DNA of 57,629 bases from Janibacter limosus NBRC 16128 (lineage in GTDB: Bacteria > Actinomycetota > Actinomycetes > Actinomycetales > Dermatophilaceae), in contig NZ_BCSS01000021.1 of the NCBI RefSeq assembly GCF_001570985.1, positions 1 through 57,629 on the forward strand. The letters are read 5' to 3'. Under the pieces are notes generated by a model. It saw only the letters and a list, made by a program, of their open reading frames with translations. It had not been told where the DNA came from and did not search any database. Shown here piece after piece: positions 48,914 to 57,607 of this stretch. Each line of letters opens with the position of its first letter. Positions within the stretch are counted from its first letter, which is position 1. Both the position numbers and the translations under genes were made by a program.

Positions 48914-49635
48914 TCGGGATGCGCCCGCTCCGCACGGCACTCGTCGTGGCGCTGGGTGCCGCTGCTCTCCTCGGCGGCTGCAGCAGCAACGTGCCCGACC
49001 CCGACGTCACCTCCACGGTCACGGTCACCGAGACCGGAGCCGGGCTCTCTCCGGACCGGCAGCAGCTCACCGCGGCCGAGGTGACGCGGGCGGTGTCCAA
49101 GGACGCCCCTGCGGGTTTCCTCCTCGACCCGGGAGGTGCTGATCCCGCGCAGGACCCTGACAGCCAACGCACGACCGACCCGGCCTCCTGCCTGGCTCTG
49201 TACCTCGACACCCCGCAGATGCGCACCTTCGCCGACGAGCACGTCACCGCCGCCGACCGCGCCCGCTACTCCGACTCCGGCGACGGGATCGGCACGTTCC
49301 TCGTGACCCTCTGGACCCACGACGAGCGCTACCCGACCCGGTTCCTCGACGAGGCCGGCGCCGCGCTCGCGGACTGCTCCGGCTTCAGCGCGACCTTCCG
49401 CCCCGGCGAGGCACGCAGCCCCTACCGCGCCACGACGATCGCGGTCCCCCAGATCGGTGACCAGTCCTTCGGCGTGCGCATCGGCAGCCCGGGCGGCGGG
49501 GTCACCGTCGACGAGCTGTGGGTGGCCAACGGGCACAACCTGGTCCACGTGCGCATGGTCTCGGACTACCACCAGGACAACGCTCCGCTCCTCGACAAGA
49601 CGGCGCGGGGCGTGCTCGAGGGGCTGGGAGGTTGA
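48910..49635 (+). CDS. tandem lipoprotein paralogue 6
   Basis: A 241-residue lipoprotein from GTG 48910 (GTGA overlap with the previous stop); ATG 48919 would give a signal peptide three residues shorter and is also plausible. The lipobox cysteine is C24 (LLGGC). Blocks are APAGFLLDPGG, RTTDPASCLALYLDT, WTHDERYPTRFLDEAGAAL, ADCSGFSA and IGDQSFGVRIG; the last block is changed to LWVANGHNLVHVRM. An 81-base gap follows, the largest in the array, with a possible promoter for the last three genes. Confidence 0.82.
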   Translation: MIGMRPLRTALVVALGAAALLGGCSSNVPDPDVTSTVTVTETGAGLSPDRQQLTAAEVTRAVSKDAPAGFLLDPGGADPAQDPDSQRTTDPASCLALYLDTPQMRTFADEHVTAADRARYSDSGDGIGTFLVTLWTHDERYPTRFLDEAGAALADCSGFSATFRPGEARSPYRATTIAVPQIGDQSFGVRIGSPGGGVTVDELWVANGHNLVHVRMVSDYHQDNAPLLDKTARGVLEGLGG

Positions 49636-49685
49636 GCGTCCGCACGAGGACCACTCTCGCTCCCCCTCGGCGGCCGAGCTCGCCG

Positions 49686-49691
49686 TAAGGT
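49686..49691 (+). promoter_or_regulatory. internal -10 candidate before lipoprotein paralogue 7
   Basis: TAAGGT lies 25 bases before the ATG at 49717, with a GAAGGGA ribosome-binding site in between. It falls in the only sizeable gap of the array and would allow separate expression of paralogues 7-9. Confidence 0.35.
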
Positions 49692-49716
49692 TGTCCGCGC
49701 CGACGAAGGGAATGAC

Positions 49717-50424
49717 ATGGGGTACCCCCGCACCGCGGTCCGCGGTCTGGCCACGCTCACCGCAGTGCTGCTCCTGGGCGCCTGTGTGCCCCCCGTCGTG
49801 GGCAGCGACGACCCGCCACCGCCGCCCGTCGGGGCCGGGACGCTGACCGAGGACCAGGTCCGTGGCGCGCTGCCGCAGGCCGAGCAGGCCCCCGAGGGGT
49901 TCCACATCGACCCCGAGGAGGACGACAACGCGTCGGAGCCGGGCGATGAGGCCACTGCCTACCCCGCCAGCTGCCTCGACATCCGGCTGGCCGGCACGGC
50001 GGGCAAGGCCCTCAGGTCGCACCGCAAGGCCCGCCTCAAGCGCACCTTCGCCGGGGACGACGGCGGCTCGCTCACCGTCTCGATCGCCTCGCACGACCAG
50101 GCCGTCCCCGCGCAGCTCTTCGACGATGCGGGCGCGGCGCAGAGCTCGTGCGGGAGCTTCCAGCTCATCGACGAGACGGGCACGTCGTCGTGGAAGCTCT
50201 CTCGGATCGCCTTCCCCCAGATCGGCGACCGGACCTACTCGGCACGCGTGGAGAGCACCACCGAGGGCGACATCTTCCGGGGGGGCGTGGTCCAGATCGC
50301 CGGCGCCTCCCGCGGCAACAACCTCGTCTACGTCGTCTACGCCTCGGGGCCGCAGTCCGCCTACGACCCTGATGCCGTCGAGACCTTCACCACGGCGACC
50401 ATCAGCAACCTCGACGCGCTGTGA
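49717..50424 (+). CDS. tandem lipoprotein paralogue 7 (divergent)
   Basis: A 235-residue lipoprotein with lipobox cysteine C23 (LLGAC) and a Pro-rich linker. It is clearly related but diverged: LPQAEQAPEGFHIDPEE, PASCLDIRLAG (first Cys), VPAQLFDDAGAAQ, SSCGSFQ (second Cys), FPQIGDRTYSARV and RGNNLVYVVYAS. The SCLALY and SFGVRIG forms of paralogues 2-6 are lost. It has its own GAAGGGA ribosome-binding site. The stop overlaps the GTG of paralogue 8. Confidence 0.8.
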   Translation: MGYPRTAVRGLATLTAVLLLGACVPPVVGSDDPPPPPVGAGTLTEDQVRGALPQAEQAPEGFHIDPEEDDNASEPGDEATAYPASCLDIRLAGTAGKALRSHRKARLKRTFAGDDGGSLTVSIASHDQAVPAQLFDDAGAAQSSCGSFQLIDETGTSSWKLSRIAFPQIGDRTYSARVESTTEGDIFRGGVVQIAGASRGNNLVYVVYASGPQSAYDPDAVETFTTATISNLDAL

Positions 50425-51185
50425 GGCACCCAGCCCGTCCTGTGGCGCTCGTGGCGGCACTCGCCCTCCCCCTCGCCGGGTGCGGGCTGCTCGACCGGGA
50501 CGAGCCGGCACGCACCGACTCCTCGACGTCCTCCCCCGCTTCGCAGGACTCGAGCGAGGACCTCGGCACACTCACCGGCGCCGGCCGGCCCATGGACGAA
50601 GGGGGGCTGCGCGCCGCCCTCCCCGCTGCCAGCGACATCGGTGACGGGTGGGAGGAGGACCCGATGAAGACGGTCTCCGAGACCGCTGCCGCCCAGGTGA
50701 CGCCCGCGTCGTGCGCCCCGCTCATCCAGAAGGGTCCGGGCTGGGACGAGGTCAAGCAGTCCGAGCGGGCCAGGGTCCAGGTCAACATCCAGCGTGACGA
50801 CAACCCGCCGCCCCCGGGGACGGAGCGCCACCACATGGCGGTCTGGGCCTACTCCTTCGACGACCCGTACCCGACGCGCCTCTTCGACGAGGCCGGAGCG
50901 CTCATCGCCGACTGCCCGACCTTCGACGTCAAGCAGGAGGACACCGGCAACACCAGCTCCTACGAGGCCTCGGCGATCAGCTTTCCCCAGCTCGGCGACC
51001 GGACCCTCGCGCTGCGGCTGAAGATCCAGCAGACCTTCGAGACGATGACCATCGACTTCGTCGTCATCAAGGTGGGCCACAACACCGTCACCGTCGCCAA
51101 CGGCACCTACAACGGCACGCCGGACGAGGCCGTCACCGAAAAGGCCGCCCGCTCCGCCCTCGCCGGCCTGGAGGAGACGCCATGA
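50421..51185 (+). CDS. tandem lipoprotein paralogue 8 (divergent)
   Basis: A 254-residue lipoprotein, lipobox cysteine C21 (PLAGC), starting with GTG in the stop of paralogue 7. Family landmarks persist at low identity: LPAASDIGDGW, PASCAPLIQKG, YPTRLFDEAGAL, ADCPTFD, FPQLGDRTLALRL and VVIKVGHNTVTVANG. The first third is richer in charged residues than in the other members. The stop overlaps the ATG of paralogue 9. Confidence 0.8.
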   Translation: MRHPARPVALVAALALPLAGCGLLDRDEPARTDSSTSSPASQDSSEDLGTLTGAGRPMDEGGLRAALPAASDIGDGWEEDPMKTVSETAAAQVTPASCAPLIQKGPGWDEVKQSERARVQVNIQRDDNPPPPGTERHHMAVWAYSFDDPYPTRLFDEAGALIADCPTFDVKQEDTGNTSSYEASAISFPQLGDRTLALRLKIQQTFETMTIDFVVIKVGHNTVTVANGTYNGTPDEAVTEKAARSALAGLEETP

Positions 51186-51922
51186 CCCGCACGACACGCG
51201 CCGGAGCGGTGCTCATCGCAGTGCTCGGTCTCTCTCTCACCGGGTGCGTCACCCCCTTCGGCTCGGACGACGCCAGCACCTCGCAGCCGGCACCGCGCTC
51301 GCCCGGCTCCCAGTCGCCGACCTCCGACCCGGGCACCGGGACCGGCCGGGTGCTCACCGACGCCGAGGCCGAGGCCGCACTGCCAGCGGGCCCCAAGGGC
51401 ACCACGCCACGCACGATGACCAACACCAGCGAGGACCGCACGACCGATCCCCCGGAGTGTCTCGACGTGCTGCGCATCGGCTCGGAGGAAAAGGCCCTGC
51501 GCAAGGTCCGGGTCGGCAACGCCGGCAAGAGCTGGACGACCAAGGACCCGGTGACGACCTTCGCCTTCACCGTCGAGTCCTACTCCCGACTGGTGGGCCC
51601 CGCCCAGCTCGACCGCGCGGGTGCCGCGATGGGCGCCTGCGATGCCTTCTCGCTCACCGGCCGGGACGCCGACGGCAGCTTCGACCTGCGGGTGCTCGCC
51701 GAGCCGCGCGCGGTCTCGAGCATCGGCGAGCAGAACTTCGCCGCGCGGATCATCAGCTTCAACAGCGTCAACGGCAAGAGCCAGCGCGTCTACCTCGACT
51801 ACGTCGTCGTCCGGTCCGGCCACAACCTGATCGAGGCCAATGCCACGCACCAGGACGAGGACCGCGACTTCACCGACCTCGAGGCCCATGTCCAGCAGAT
51901 GCTCCAGTCCCTGGAGCAGTAG
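51182..51922 (+). CDS. tandem lipoprotein paralogue 9 (divergent)
   Basis: A 246-residue lipoprotein, lipobox cysteine C22 (SLTGC), the last and one of the most diverged members. Recognisable blocks are TTDPPECLDVLRIG (first Cys), VGPAQLDRAGAAM, GACDAFS (second Cys), IGEQNFAARI and VVVRSGHNLIEANA. The invariant D-x-AG and G-HNL motifs confirm membership. It ends 51 bases before the transglutaminase/DUF2126 gene, which appears to have its own promoter. Confidence 0.8.
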   Translation: MTRTTRAGAVLIAVLGLSLTGCVTPFGSDDASTSQPAPRSPGSQSPTSDPGTGTGRVLTDAEAEAALPAGPKGTTPRTMTNTSEDRTTDPPECLDVLRIGSEEKALRKVRVGNAGKSWTTKDPVTTFAFTVESYSRLVGPAQLDRAGAAMGACDAFSLTGRDADGSFDLRVLAEPRAVSSIGEQNFAARIISFNSVNGKSQRVYLDYVVVRSGHNLIEANATHQDEDRDFTDLEAHVQQMLQSLEQ

Positions 51923-51961
51923 CGAGCCTCCTCGCCACGCGCTCCGACCACTCCTGCGACC

Positions 51962-51967
51962 TACAGT
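51962..51967 (+). promoter_or_regulatory. -10 candidate for a leaderless transglutaminase transcript
   Basis: TACAGT ends 6 bases before the GTG at 51974 with no ribosome-binding site, predicting a leaderless mRNA separate from the lipoprotein array. Confidence 0.4.
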
Positions 51968-51973
51968 GGGCGG

Positions 51974-54900
51974 GTGACCATCCGTGTAGCCCTCGAGCAC
52001 CGCACCTCCTACGAGTTCGCGGAGCCCACCCACGTCTACCCGCACACCATCAGGCTGCGACCGGCCCCGCACTCGCGCACCCCGATCCCGAGCTATGCGC
52101 TGCGGATCGAGCCGGCGGAGCACTTCCTCAACTGGCAGCAGGACCCCTTCGGCAACTGGCTGGCGCGGGTCGTCTTCCCGGACAAGGTCTCCAGGCTCGA
52201 GATCACCGTGGACCTCACGGCGGACATGACGGTCATCAACCCCTTCGACTTCTTCGTCGAGGACTGGGCCTCGACCTTCCCCTTCGCCTACCCGGAGCAA
52301 GTGCGCACGGACCTGGCGCCCTACCTCCAGCCGGTCGACGACGGCGACGAAGGGAGCGGCCCCGCCCCCGAGGTCAGCGCCTGGCTGGCGCGGACCCTCC
52401 CTTCGCTCCTCACGGCACCGCGTGACGCGGCGATCGGTCAGGGCACGCCCATCGTCGACTTCATCGTCGGGCTCAACCGCGCCATCCGGCAGAGCGTCGA
52501 CTACACCGTCCGGCTCGAGGCCGGCGTCCAGACGCCGCAGCACACGCTCGAGCGGGGCATCGGCTCCTGCCGCGACAGCGCCTGGCTGCTCGTCTCCGCC
52601 CTGCGCCAGCTCGGGCTCGCTGCCCGCTTCGTCTCCGGGTACCTCGTCCAGCTGACCGCGGACCTCAGCGCGGTCGGCGACGACAGCCTCAACGGCCCGG
52701 CCGAGGACTTCACCGACCTGCACGCCTGGGCCGAGGTCTACATCCCCGGCGCCGGGTGGGTCGGGCTCGACGCCACGTCCGGTCTGCTGTGCGGCGAGGG
52801 CCACATCCCGCTCTCGTGCACCCCCCACCCCGCGTCCGCCGCCCCGATCAGCGGCGCGACCGCACCGGCGCAGGTCACCTTCGACTTCTCCAACACCGTG
52901 ACCCGCTTCGCCGAGGACCCGCGCGTCACCAAGCCGGTCACCGACACGCAGTGGGCTGACATCACCGAGCTCGGCGAGGCCGTCGACGAGCTGTTGGCGC
53001 AGGGGGATGTCCGCCTGACCATGGGCGGCGAGCCGACCTTCATCGCGGCCGGAGGCACCAAGGACCCGCAGTGGCACACCGCCGCCGACGGCGAGGAGAA
53101 GCGCGCGCTGGCCATGGCCCTCGCCCGGCGCCTCTCCGGGCCCGGCACCCTGCGCCACCACGGGCAGGGCAAGTGGTACCCCGGCGAGCCGCTGCCCCGC
53201 TGGCAGATCGGGCTCGCCGAGCGCACCGACGGCCAGCCGCTGTGGCACGACCCCGAGCTGCTCGACGATCCGTGGGGGCCGGCTCGCGAGGAGTCCACGT
53301 CACCCGAGGCAGCCGACGCCGCCCGCGGTCTGGCCCTGGGCATCGCGCGCCGCACCGGCATCCCCGTCGAGCAGCTCGTCGCTGCCGTGGAGGACCCGCT
53401 GCAGCAGCTCGCCCAGGAGGCGCGACGTCCTGACGGCGAGGCGCCGACGCCCGGTGACATCGCGCCTGACGACGCGGAGGCGTCCGACGAGGCCGCGCGT
53501 GCCGCCGCACTGGCCCGCATCGACACCGAGGTCGACCCCGACACCCCGGCCGCCTGGGTGCTCCCGATCTTCCCCGCACCTGACGGTGAGGGCTGGGCGA
53601 CGACGACCTGGCACACCCGTCGCGGGTTCCTCGCGCTCGTGCCCGGCGACTCCCCTGCCGGTCTGCGCCTGCCCTTGTCCTCCATCGCCTGGTCGGGGGG
53701 TCCGACCACGCCGGAGCGTTCCCCCTTCGCCCCGCGCGGAGCGCTGCCGGCCCTCGACCCGACGACGCTCGCCGACGTCGACGCCGCCCCCGCCCGAGTG
53801 CTGCCGATCGACGAGTCCCCGCGCACGGCCCTGGCCGTGCAGCACCGCGAGGGCCACCTCTTCGTCTTCCTCCCGCCGGTCGAGGACTTCGAGGACGCCT
53901 TGGAACTCGTGACCGCGGTCGAGGGGGCCGCCGCCGAGATCGGCCACCCCGTGGTCCTCGAGGGATACCCGCTGCCCGGCGACGACCGGGTCCGCACGAT
54001 GTCGGTCACGCCCGACCCCGGCGTCATCGAGGTCAATGTCTCGCCGACCGCGTCGTGGGGCGAGCTCGTCGAGCAGACCGAGACCCTCTACGAGCACGCG
54101 CGCCAGATCCACCTGTCGACGGAGAAGTTCGACCTCGACGGCTCCCACACCGGCACCGGTGGTGGCAACCACCTCACCCTCGGCGGGGTGACGGCCGCGG
54201 ACAGCCCGATGCTGCGCCGGCCCGACCTGCTGCGCTCGCTCATCACCTACTGGCAGCACCACCCGGCGCTCAGCTACCTGTTTTCCGGCCGCTTCATCGG
54301 CCCCACCTCGCAGGCGCCCCGCGTCGACGAGGGCCGGGCCGAGTCCCTCTACGAGCTCGAGATCGCCTTCTCCCAGCTCGACCACGTCATCGCCATGGAG
54401 CACGACGCGAGCGCGATCACCGAGCCGCTCGACGAGACCTACCGGCCCAAGCGCAACACGCGTCCCTGGCTCGCCGACCGGCTGCTGCGCCACCTGCTCA
54501 CCGACATCACCGGCAACACCCACCGGTCGGAGTTCTGCATCGACAAGCTCTTCGCGCCGGGCACCGAGCGGGGACGCCTGGGGCTGCTCGAGATGCGCGG
54601 CTTCGAGATGCCACCGCACCCGCGGATGGGCCTGCTGCAGGCGCTGCTCGTGCGGGCGCTCGTCGCGCGCTTCTGGGACGAGCCGTACACCGGGCCGCTC
54701 GTGCACTGGGGCACCCGGCTGCACGACCGCTACCTCCTGCCCGCCTTCGTCGCTGCTGACCTGCGCGAGGTCCTCGACGACCTCAACCGCTACCTCGAGC
54801 GGGTCGGGGCCGGCCGGATGGACCCGGAGTGGTTCGACGCCTTCCTCGAGTTCCGCTTCCCGCGACTGGGTGACACGACCATCGCCGGGGTCGAGCTCGA

Positions 54901-55612
54901 GCTGCGCTCGGCCATCGAGCCGTGGCACGTCCTCGGCGAGGAGGTCAGCCAGTTCGGCACCGCGCGCTATGTCGACAGCTCGGTGGAAAAGGTGCAGGTC
55001 CGCGCCGTCGGCCTCGTCGAGGGCCGGCACATCGTGACGTGCAACGGCGTCCCCGTCCCGATGGTCCCCGTGGCCGAGCAGGGCTGGGGCGGTCCCGTCG
55101 GCGCGAAGGGGAGCACCGGCGCCTTCGTCGGTGGCGTCCGCTACCGCGCCTGGGCTCCCCCGTCGGCACTGCACCCGACGATCGGGGTGCACGGTCCGCT
55201 GACCTTCGACCTCGTCGACCGGTGGTCGGGCCGCTCCCTCGGCGGCTTCACCCACCACGTCACCCACCCCGGGGGCGTAGCCTACGACAGCTTCCCCGTC
55301 AACGCGGCCTCGGCCGAGTCACGGCGCGCGGCCCGATTCGTCGTCGGCGACCACACGCCCGGACCGATCGACCTGTCGACCCTGCCCGACCCCCGCTCCG
55401 GCCTCAGCCCCGCGGTCACCGACTACCCGGTGACGCTCGACCTGCGGCGCTTCCCCGGGACCGACCGGATGCCGGGCACGGAGGACGAGTTCGCCACCCC
55501 GCCGACCGAGACCCTCGACGCGGGCATGCCGCCCGCCGACGGGGCGCCCGTCGTCGAGACGAGTGCTGAGGGAATCGTGCAGACGAGCATCGAGGACAGC
55601 AGCACGTCCTGA
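51974..55612 (+). CDS. transglutaminase-like/DUF2126 two-domain protein
   Basis: A 1212-residue cytoplasmic protein. The N-terminus (about 1-80) is the bacterial transglutaminase-like N domain; the core follows with C199 ([12 protein letters not shown]), H250 ([10 protein letters not shown]) and D266 (WVGLDAT), an intact Cys-His-Asp triad. From about 330 to the end lies DUF2126, with TMGGEPTFI near its start and [27 protein letters not shown] and [12 protein letters not shown]. The family is linked to ATP-grasp and alpha-E proteins thought to make and cut peptide bonds in an uncharacterised system, but those partners are absent here. An acidic Pro/Ala-rich stretch at about 455-525 joins parts of DUF2126. 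Confidence 0.92.
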   Translation: MTIRVALEHRTSYEFAEPTHVYPHTIRLRPAPHSRTPIPSYALRIEPAEHFLNWQQDPFGNWLARVVFPDKVSRLEITVDLTADMTVINPFDFFVEDWASTFPFAYPEQVRTDLAPYLQPVDDGDEGSGPAPEVSAWLARTLPSLLTAPRDAAIGQGTPIVDFIVGLNRAIRQSVDYTVRLEAGVQTPQHTLERGIGSCRDSAWLLVSALRQLGLAARFVSGYLVQLTADLSAVGDDSLNGPAEDFTDLHAWAEVYIPGAGWVGLDATSGLLCGEGHIPLSCTPHPASAAPISGATAPAQVTFDFSNTVTRFAEDPRVTKPVTDTQWADITELGEAVDELLAQGDVRLTMGGEPTFIAAGGTKDPQWHTAADGEEKRALAMALARRLSGPGTLRHHGQGKWYPGEPLPRWQIGLAERTDGQPLWHDPELLDDPWGPAREESTSPEAADAARGLALGIARRTGIPVEQLVAAVEDPLQQLAQEARRPDGEAPTPGDIAPDDAEASDEAARAAALARIDTEVDPDTPAAWVLPIFPAPDGEGWATTTWHTRRGFLALVPGDSPAGLRLPLSSIAWSGGPTTPERSPFAPRGALPALDPTTLADVDAAPARVLPIDESPRTALAVQHREGHLFVFLPPVEDFEDALELVTAVEGAAAEIGHPVVLEGYPLPGDDRVRTMSVTPDPGVIEVNVSPTASWGELVEQTETLYEHARQIHLSTEKFDLDGSHTGTGGGNHLTLGGVTAADSPMLRRPDLLRSLITYWQHHPALSYLFSGRFIGPTSQAPRVDEGRAESLYELEIAFSQLDHVIAMEHDASAITEPLDETYRPKRNTRPWLADRLLRHLLTDITGNTHRSEFCIDKLFAPGTERGRLGLLEMRGFEMPPHPRMGLLQALLVRALVARFWDEPYTGPLVHWGTRLHDRYLLPAFVAADLREVLDDLNRYLERVGAGRMDPEWFDAFLEFRFPRLGDTTIAGVELELRSAIEPWHVLGEEVSQFGTARYVDSSVEKVQVRAVGLVEGRHIVTCNGVPVPMVPVAEQGWGGPVGAKGSTGAFVGGVRYRAWAPPSALHPTIGVHGPLTFDLVDRWSGRSLGGFTHHVTHPGGVAYDSFPVNAASAESRRAARFVVGDHTPGPIDLSTLPDPRSGLSPAVTDYPVTLDLRRFPGTDRMPGTEDEFATPPTETLDAGMPPADGAPVVETSAEGIVQTSIEDSSTS

Positions 55613-55638
55613 GAGCGGCGCCTCCCTCCGGGCGCGCA

Positions 55639-55667
55639 TAGGTTGCGCACAACTGAATTGCGTGCAA
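55639..55667 (+). promoter_or_regulatory. OhrR-type operator and -10
   Basis: TTGCGCACAA (55643-55652) and TTGCGTGCAA (55658-55667) form the paired TTGC/GCAA operator known for actinobacterial OhrR. TAGGTT (55639-55644) is a -10 overlapping it, so a bound repressor would block initiation of ohrR-ohr. Confidence 0.6.
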
Positions 55668-55678
55668 TGCTTCTCGTC

Positions 55679-56140
55679 ATGCAGGAGATCCACCAGCTCG
55701 ACCACCAGGTCTGCTTCGCCCTCTACTCGGCGGCGCGGGCGGCCACCTCGGCCTACCGCGACTCCCTCGACGAGATCGGCCTGACGTACACCCAGTACGT
55801 CACTCTGCTCGCCCTGTGGGAGCAGGACGGGCGCACCGTCTCCGACCTGGGCGAGGCCCTGGGCCTGGACAGCGGCACCCTCTCCCCGCTGCTGAAGAGG
55901 ATGGCGACGAGAGGACTCGTCGAGCGTCGACGCGAGGGGCAGGACGCCCGCTGCGTGACGATCCACCTCACCGACGCCGGCCATGACCTCGAGACGCAGG
56001 TCGCCTCGATCCAGGCCCGTCTGCACGAGGCCGTCGACCTGGACGCCGAGGAGCTGGCCACCCTGCGCGACCTGGCCCAGCGCTTCTGCGCGTCCGCGGC
56101 CGAGCTCACCCACCACGACACCCAAGGAGCACCACGATGA
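55679..56140 (+). CDS. ohrR: MarR family organic-hydroperoxide regulator
   Basis: A 153-residue winged-helix repressor. The reactive cysteine of OhrR is C12 (DHQVCFALYSA), and LTYTQYVTLLALWE, LGLDSGTLSPLLKRM and RREGQDARCVTI are family signatures. Organic hydroperoxides oxidise the cysteine and release DNA. ATG 55679 gives the usual short N-terminus; ATG 55667 and TTG 55643 lie within the operator and are less likely. It overlaps ohr by 4 bases, so regulator and target are co-expressed and autoregulated. Confidence 0.93.
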   Translation: MQEIHQLDHQVCFALYSAARAATSAYRDSLDEIGLTYTQYVTLLALWEQDGRTVSDLGEALGLDSGTLSPLLKRMATRGLVERRREGQDARCVTIHLTDAGHDLETQVASIQARLHEAVDLDAEELATLRDLAQRFCASAAELTHHDTQGAPR

Positions 56141-56559
56141 AGACCATCTACACGGCAGAGGCGCTGGCCACCGGCGCCGGACGCGACGGCCACGGCCGCA
56201 GCGCCGACGGGCGGCTCGACCTCGACCTCGCGATCCCCCAGGAGATGGGCGGGTCCGGCGAGGGGACCAACCCCGAGCAGCTCTTCGCCGTCGGCTATGC
56301 CGCGTGCTTCCACTCCGCGCTGCAGCTGGTCGCCCGGCAGGCCAAGGCCGACATCAGCGACTCCTCCGTCGGCTCCCGGGTGCACATCGGCCCGACCGAC
56401 GCCGGCGGATTCCAGCTGGCCGTCGAGCTCGAGGTCACCCTGCCGCACCTCGACACGGAGACCGCCCAGCAGCTCGCCGACCGCGCACACGAGGTGTGCC
56501 CCTACTCCAACGCCACCCGCGGCAACATCGACGTGACCGTCACGGTCACGCAGGACTGA
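56137..56559 (+). CDS. ohr: organic hydroperoxide resistance protein
   Basis: A 140-residue thiol peroxidase of the OsmC/Ohr family that reduces organic hydroperoxides with lipoylated proteins as usual reductant. The catalytic cysteines are C57 (GYAACFHSAL) and C121 (HEVCPYSNATRGN); EGTNPEQLFA is also conserved. AAGGAG lies 8 bases before the ATG, which overlaps the ohrR stop. The length is typical. The oxidoreductase gene starts 6 bases after its stop. Confidence 0.96.
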   Translation: MKTIYTAEALATGAGRDGHGRSADGRLDLDLAIPQEMGGSGEGTNPEQLFAVGYAACFHSALQLVARQAKADISDSSVGSRVHIGPTDAGGFQLAVELEVTLPHLDTETAQQLADRAHEVCPYSNATRGNIDVTVTVTQD

Positions 56560-56565
56560 GGACCA

Positions 56566-57576
56566 ATGAGCACCATCCCCACGACCACCCGCCACATCGC
56601 CCTGGCCTCCCGGCCAAACGGCGCGCCGACGAGCGACAACTTCCGCCTCGAGAGCGTCGACCTGCCCGAGCTGGCCGACGGCCAGGTCCTCGTGCGCAAT
56701 GTCGTCATGTCCGTCGACCCCTACATGCGCGGTCGGATGAACGACGCGAAGTCCTATGTCCCGCCCTTCCAGGTCGACAAGCCGCTCGAGGGTGGCGCCG
56801 TCGGTGAGGTCATCGCCTCACGGTCAGCGGACATCGCCGTCGGGCAGCACGTCCTGCACGGCTCCGGCTGGCGCGAGCACGGGGTGCTGCCGGTCAAGGC
56901 AGTCAGCGTCGTCGACACCGACGTCGCCCCCGCCTCGGCCTACCTCGGGGTCCTCGGGATGCCCGGCCTGACCGCCTACGTCGGCCTGACCGCGGTCGCC
57001 GAGATGCGCGAGGGCGACACCGTCTTCGTCTCCGGGGCGGCGGGCGCCGTCGGCCAGCTCGCAGGACAGATCGCCCGGGCTCTGGGCGCGGAGCGTGTCG
57101 TCGGGTCGGCTGGCTCCGACGACAAGGTCGCCCGCCTGCGCGAGCTCGGCTACGACGCCGGCTTCAACTACAAGACGACGCCCGTCCGCGAGGGCCTGCG
57201 CGAGGTCGCCCCTGACGGCATTGACGTCTACTTCGACAATGTCGGAGGCGACCACCTCGAGGCGGCGATCTCCTCCCTTCGCCTCCATGGCCGGGTCGCC
57301 ATGTGCGGCGCGATCTCGCAGTACAACGCGACCGACCCGGCGCCGGGGCCGCGCAACCTCTTCCAGGCGATCGGCAAGGGGCTGACCCTGCGCGGCTTCA
57401 TCGTCGGGCAGTACCCGAAGCTCGTCGGTGAGTACCGCGAGCGCGCCGCCGGCTGGCTGGCCGAGGGCGTCCTGCAGGGCGACGAGACCTTCCGCGACGG
57501 ACTGGACGGGGCCCCGCAGGCCTTCATGGATCTCCTCGACGGGGCCAACACCGGCAAGATGCTCGTCCGTCTCTGA
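56566..57576 (+). CDS. NADP-dependent MDR family oxidoreductase (CurA-like)
   Basis: A 336-residue medium-chain reductase without the zinc-binding residues of alcohol dehydrogenases, like CurA and leukotriene B4 dehydrogenases. Visible motifs are VDPYMRGRM, the NADP loop SGAAGAVGQLAGQIA, YFDNVGGDHLEA and RGFIVGQYP. It should reduce the double bond of alpha,beta-unsaturated ketones or aldehydes. Placement 6 bases after ohr suggests co-transcription and removal of reactive lipid-peroxidation products (inference). A perfect stem-loop follows near the right end of the window. Confidence 0.92.
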   Translation: MSTIPTTTRHIALASRPNGAPTSDNFRLESVDLPELADGQVLVRNVVMSVDPYMRGRMNDAKSYVPPFQVDKPLEGGAVGEVIASRSADIAVGQHVLHGSGWREHGVLPVKAVSVVDTDVAPASAYLGVLGMPGLTAYVGLTAVAEMREGDTVFVSGAAGAVGQLAGQIARALGAERVVGSAGSDDKVARLRELGYDAGFNYKTTPVREGLREVAPDGIDVYFDNVGGDHLEAAISSLRLHGRVAMCGAISQYNATDPAPGPRNLFQAIGKGLTLRGFIVGQYPKLVGEYRERAAGWLAEGVLQGDETFRDGLDGAPQAFMDLLDGANTGKMLVRL

Positions 57577-57607
57577 CGGTCATCGCGCTCACGTGACGGG
57601 GCGGGCG

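Noticed and set aside
45228-51922. A short-repeat array or CRISPR in the region of repeated motifs
   Set aside because: The repeated blocks are conserved protein motifs in nine open frames of about 740 bases each, not short identical repeats with spacers.
53300-55267. A 655-codon open frame on the minus strand
   Set aside because: It is antisense to DUF2126 sequence with conserved motifs and shows only composition-driven coding potential.
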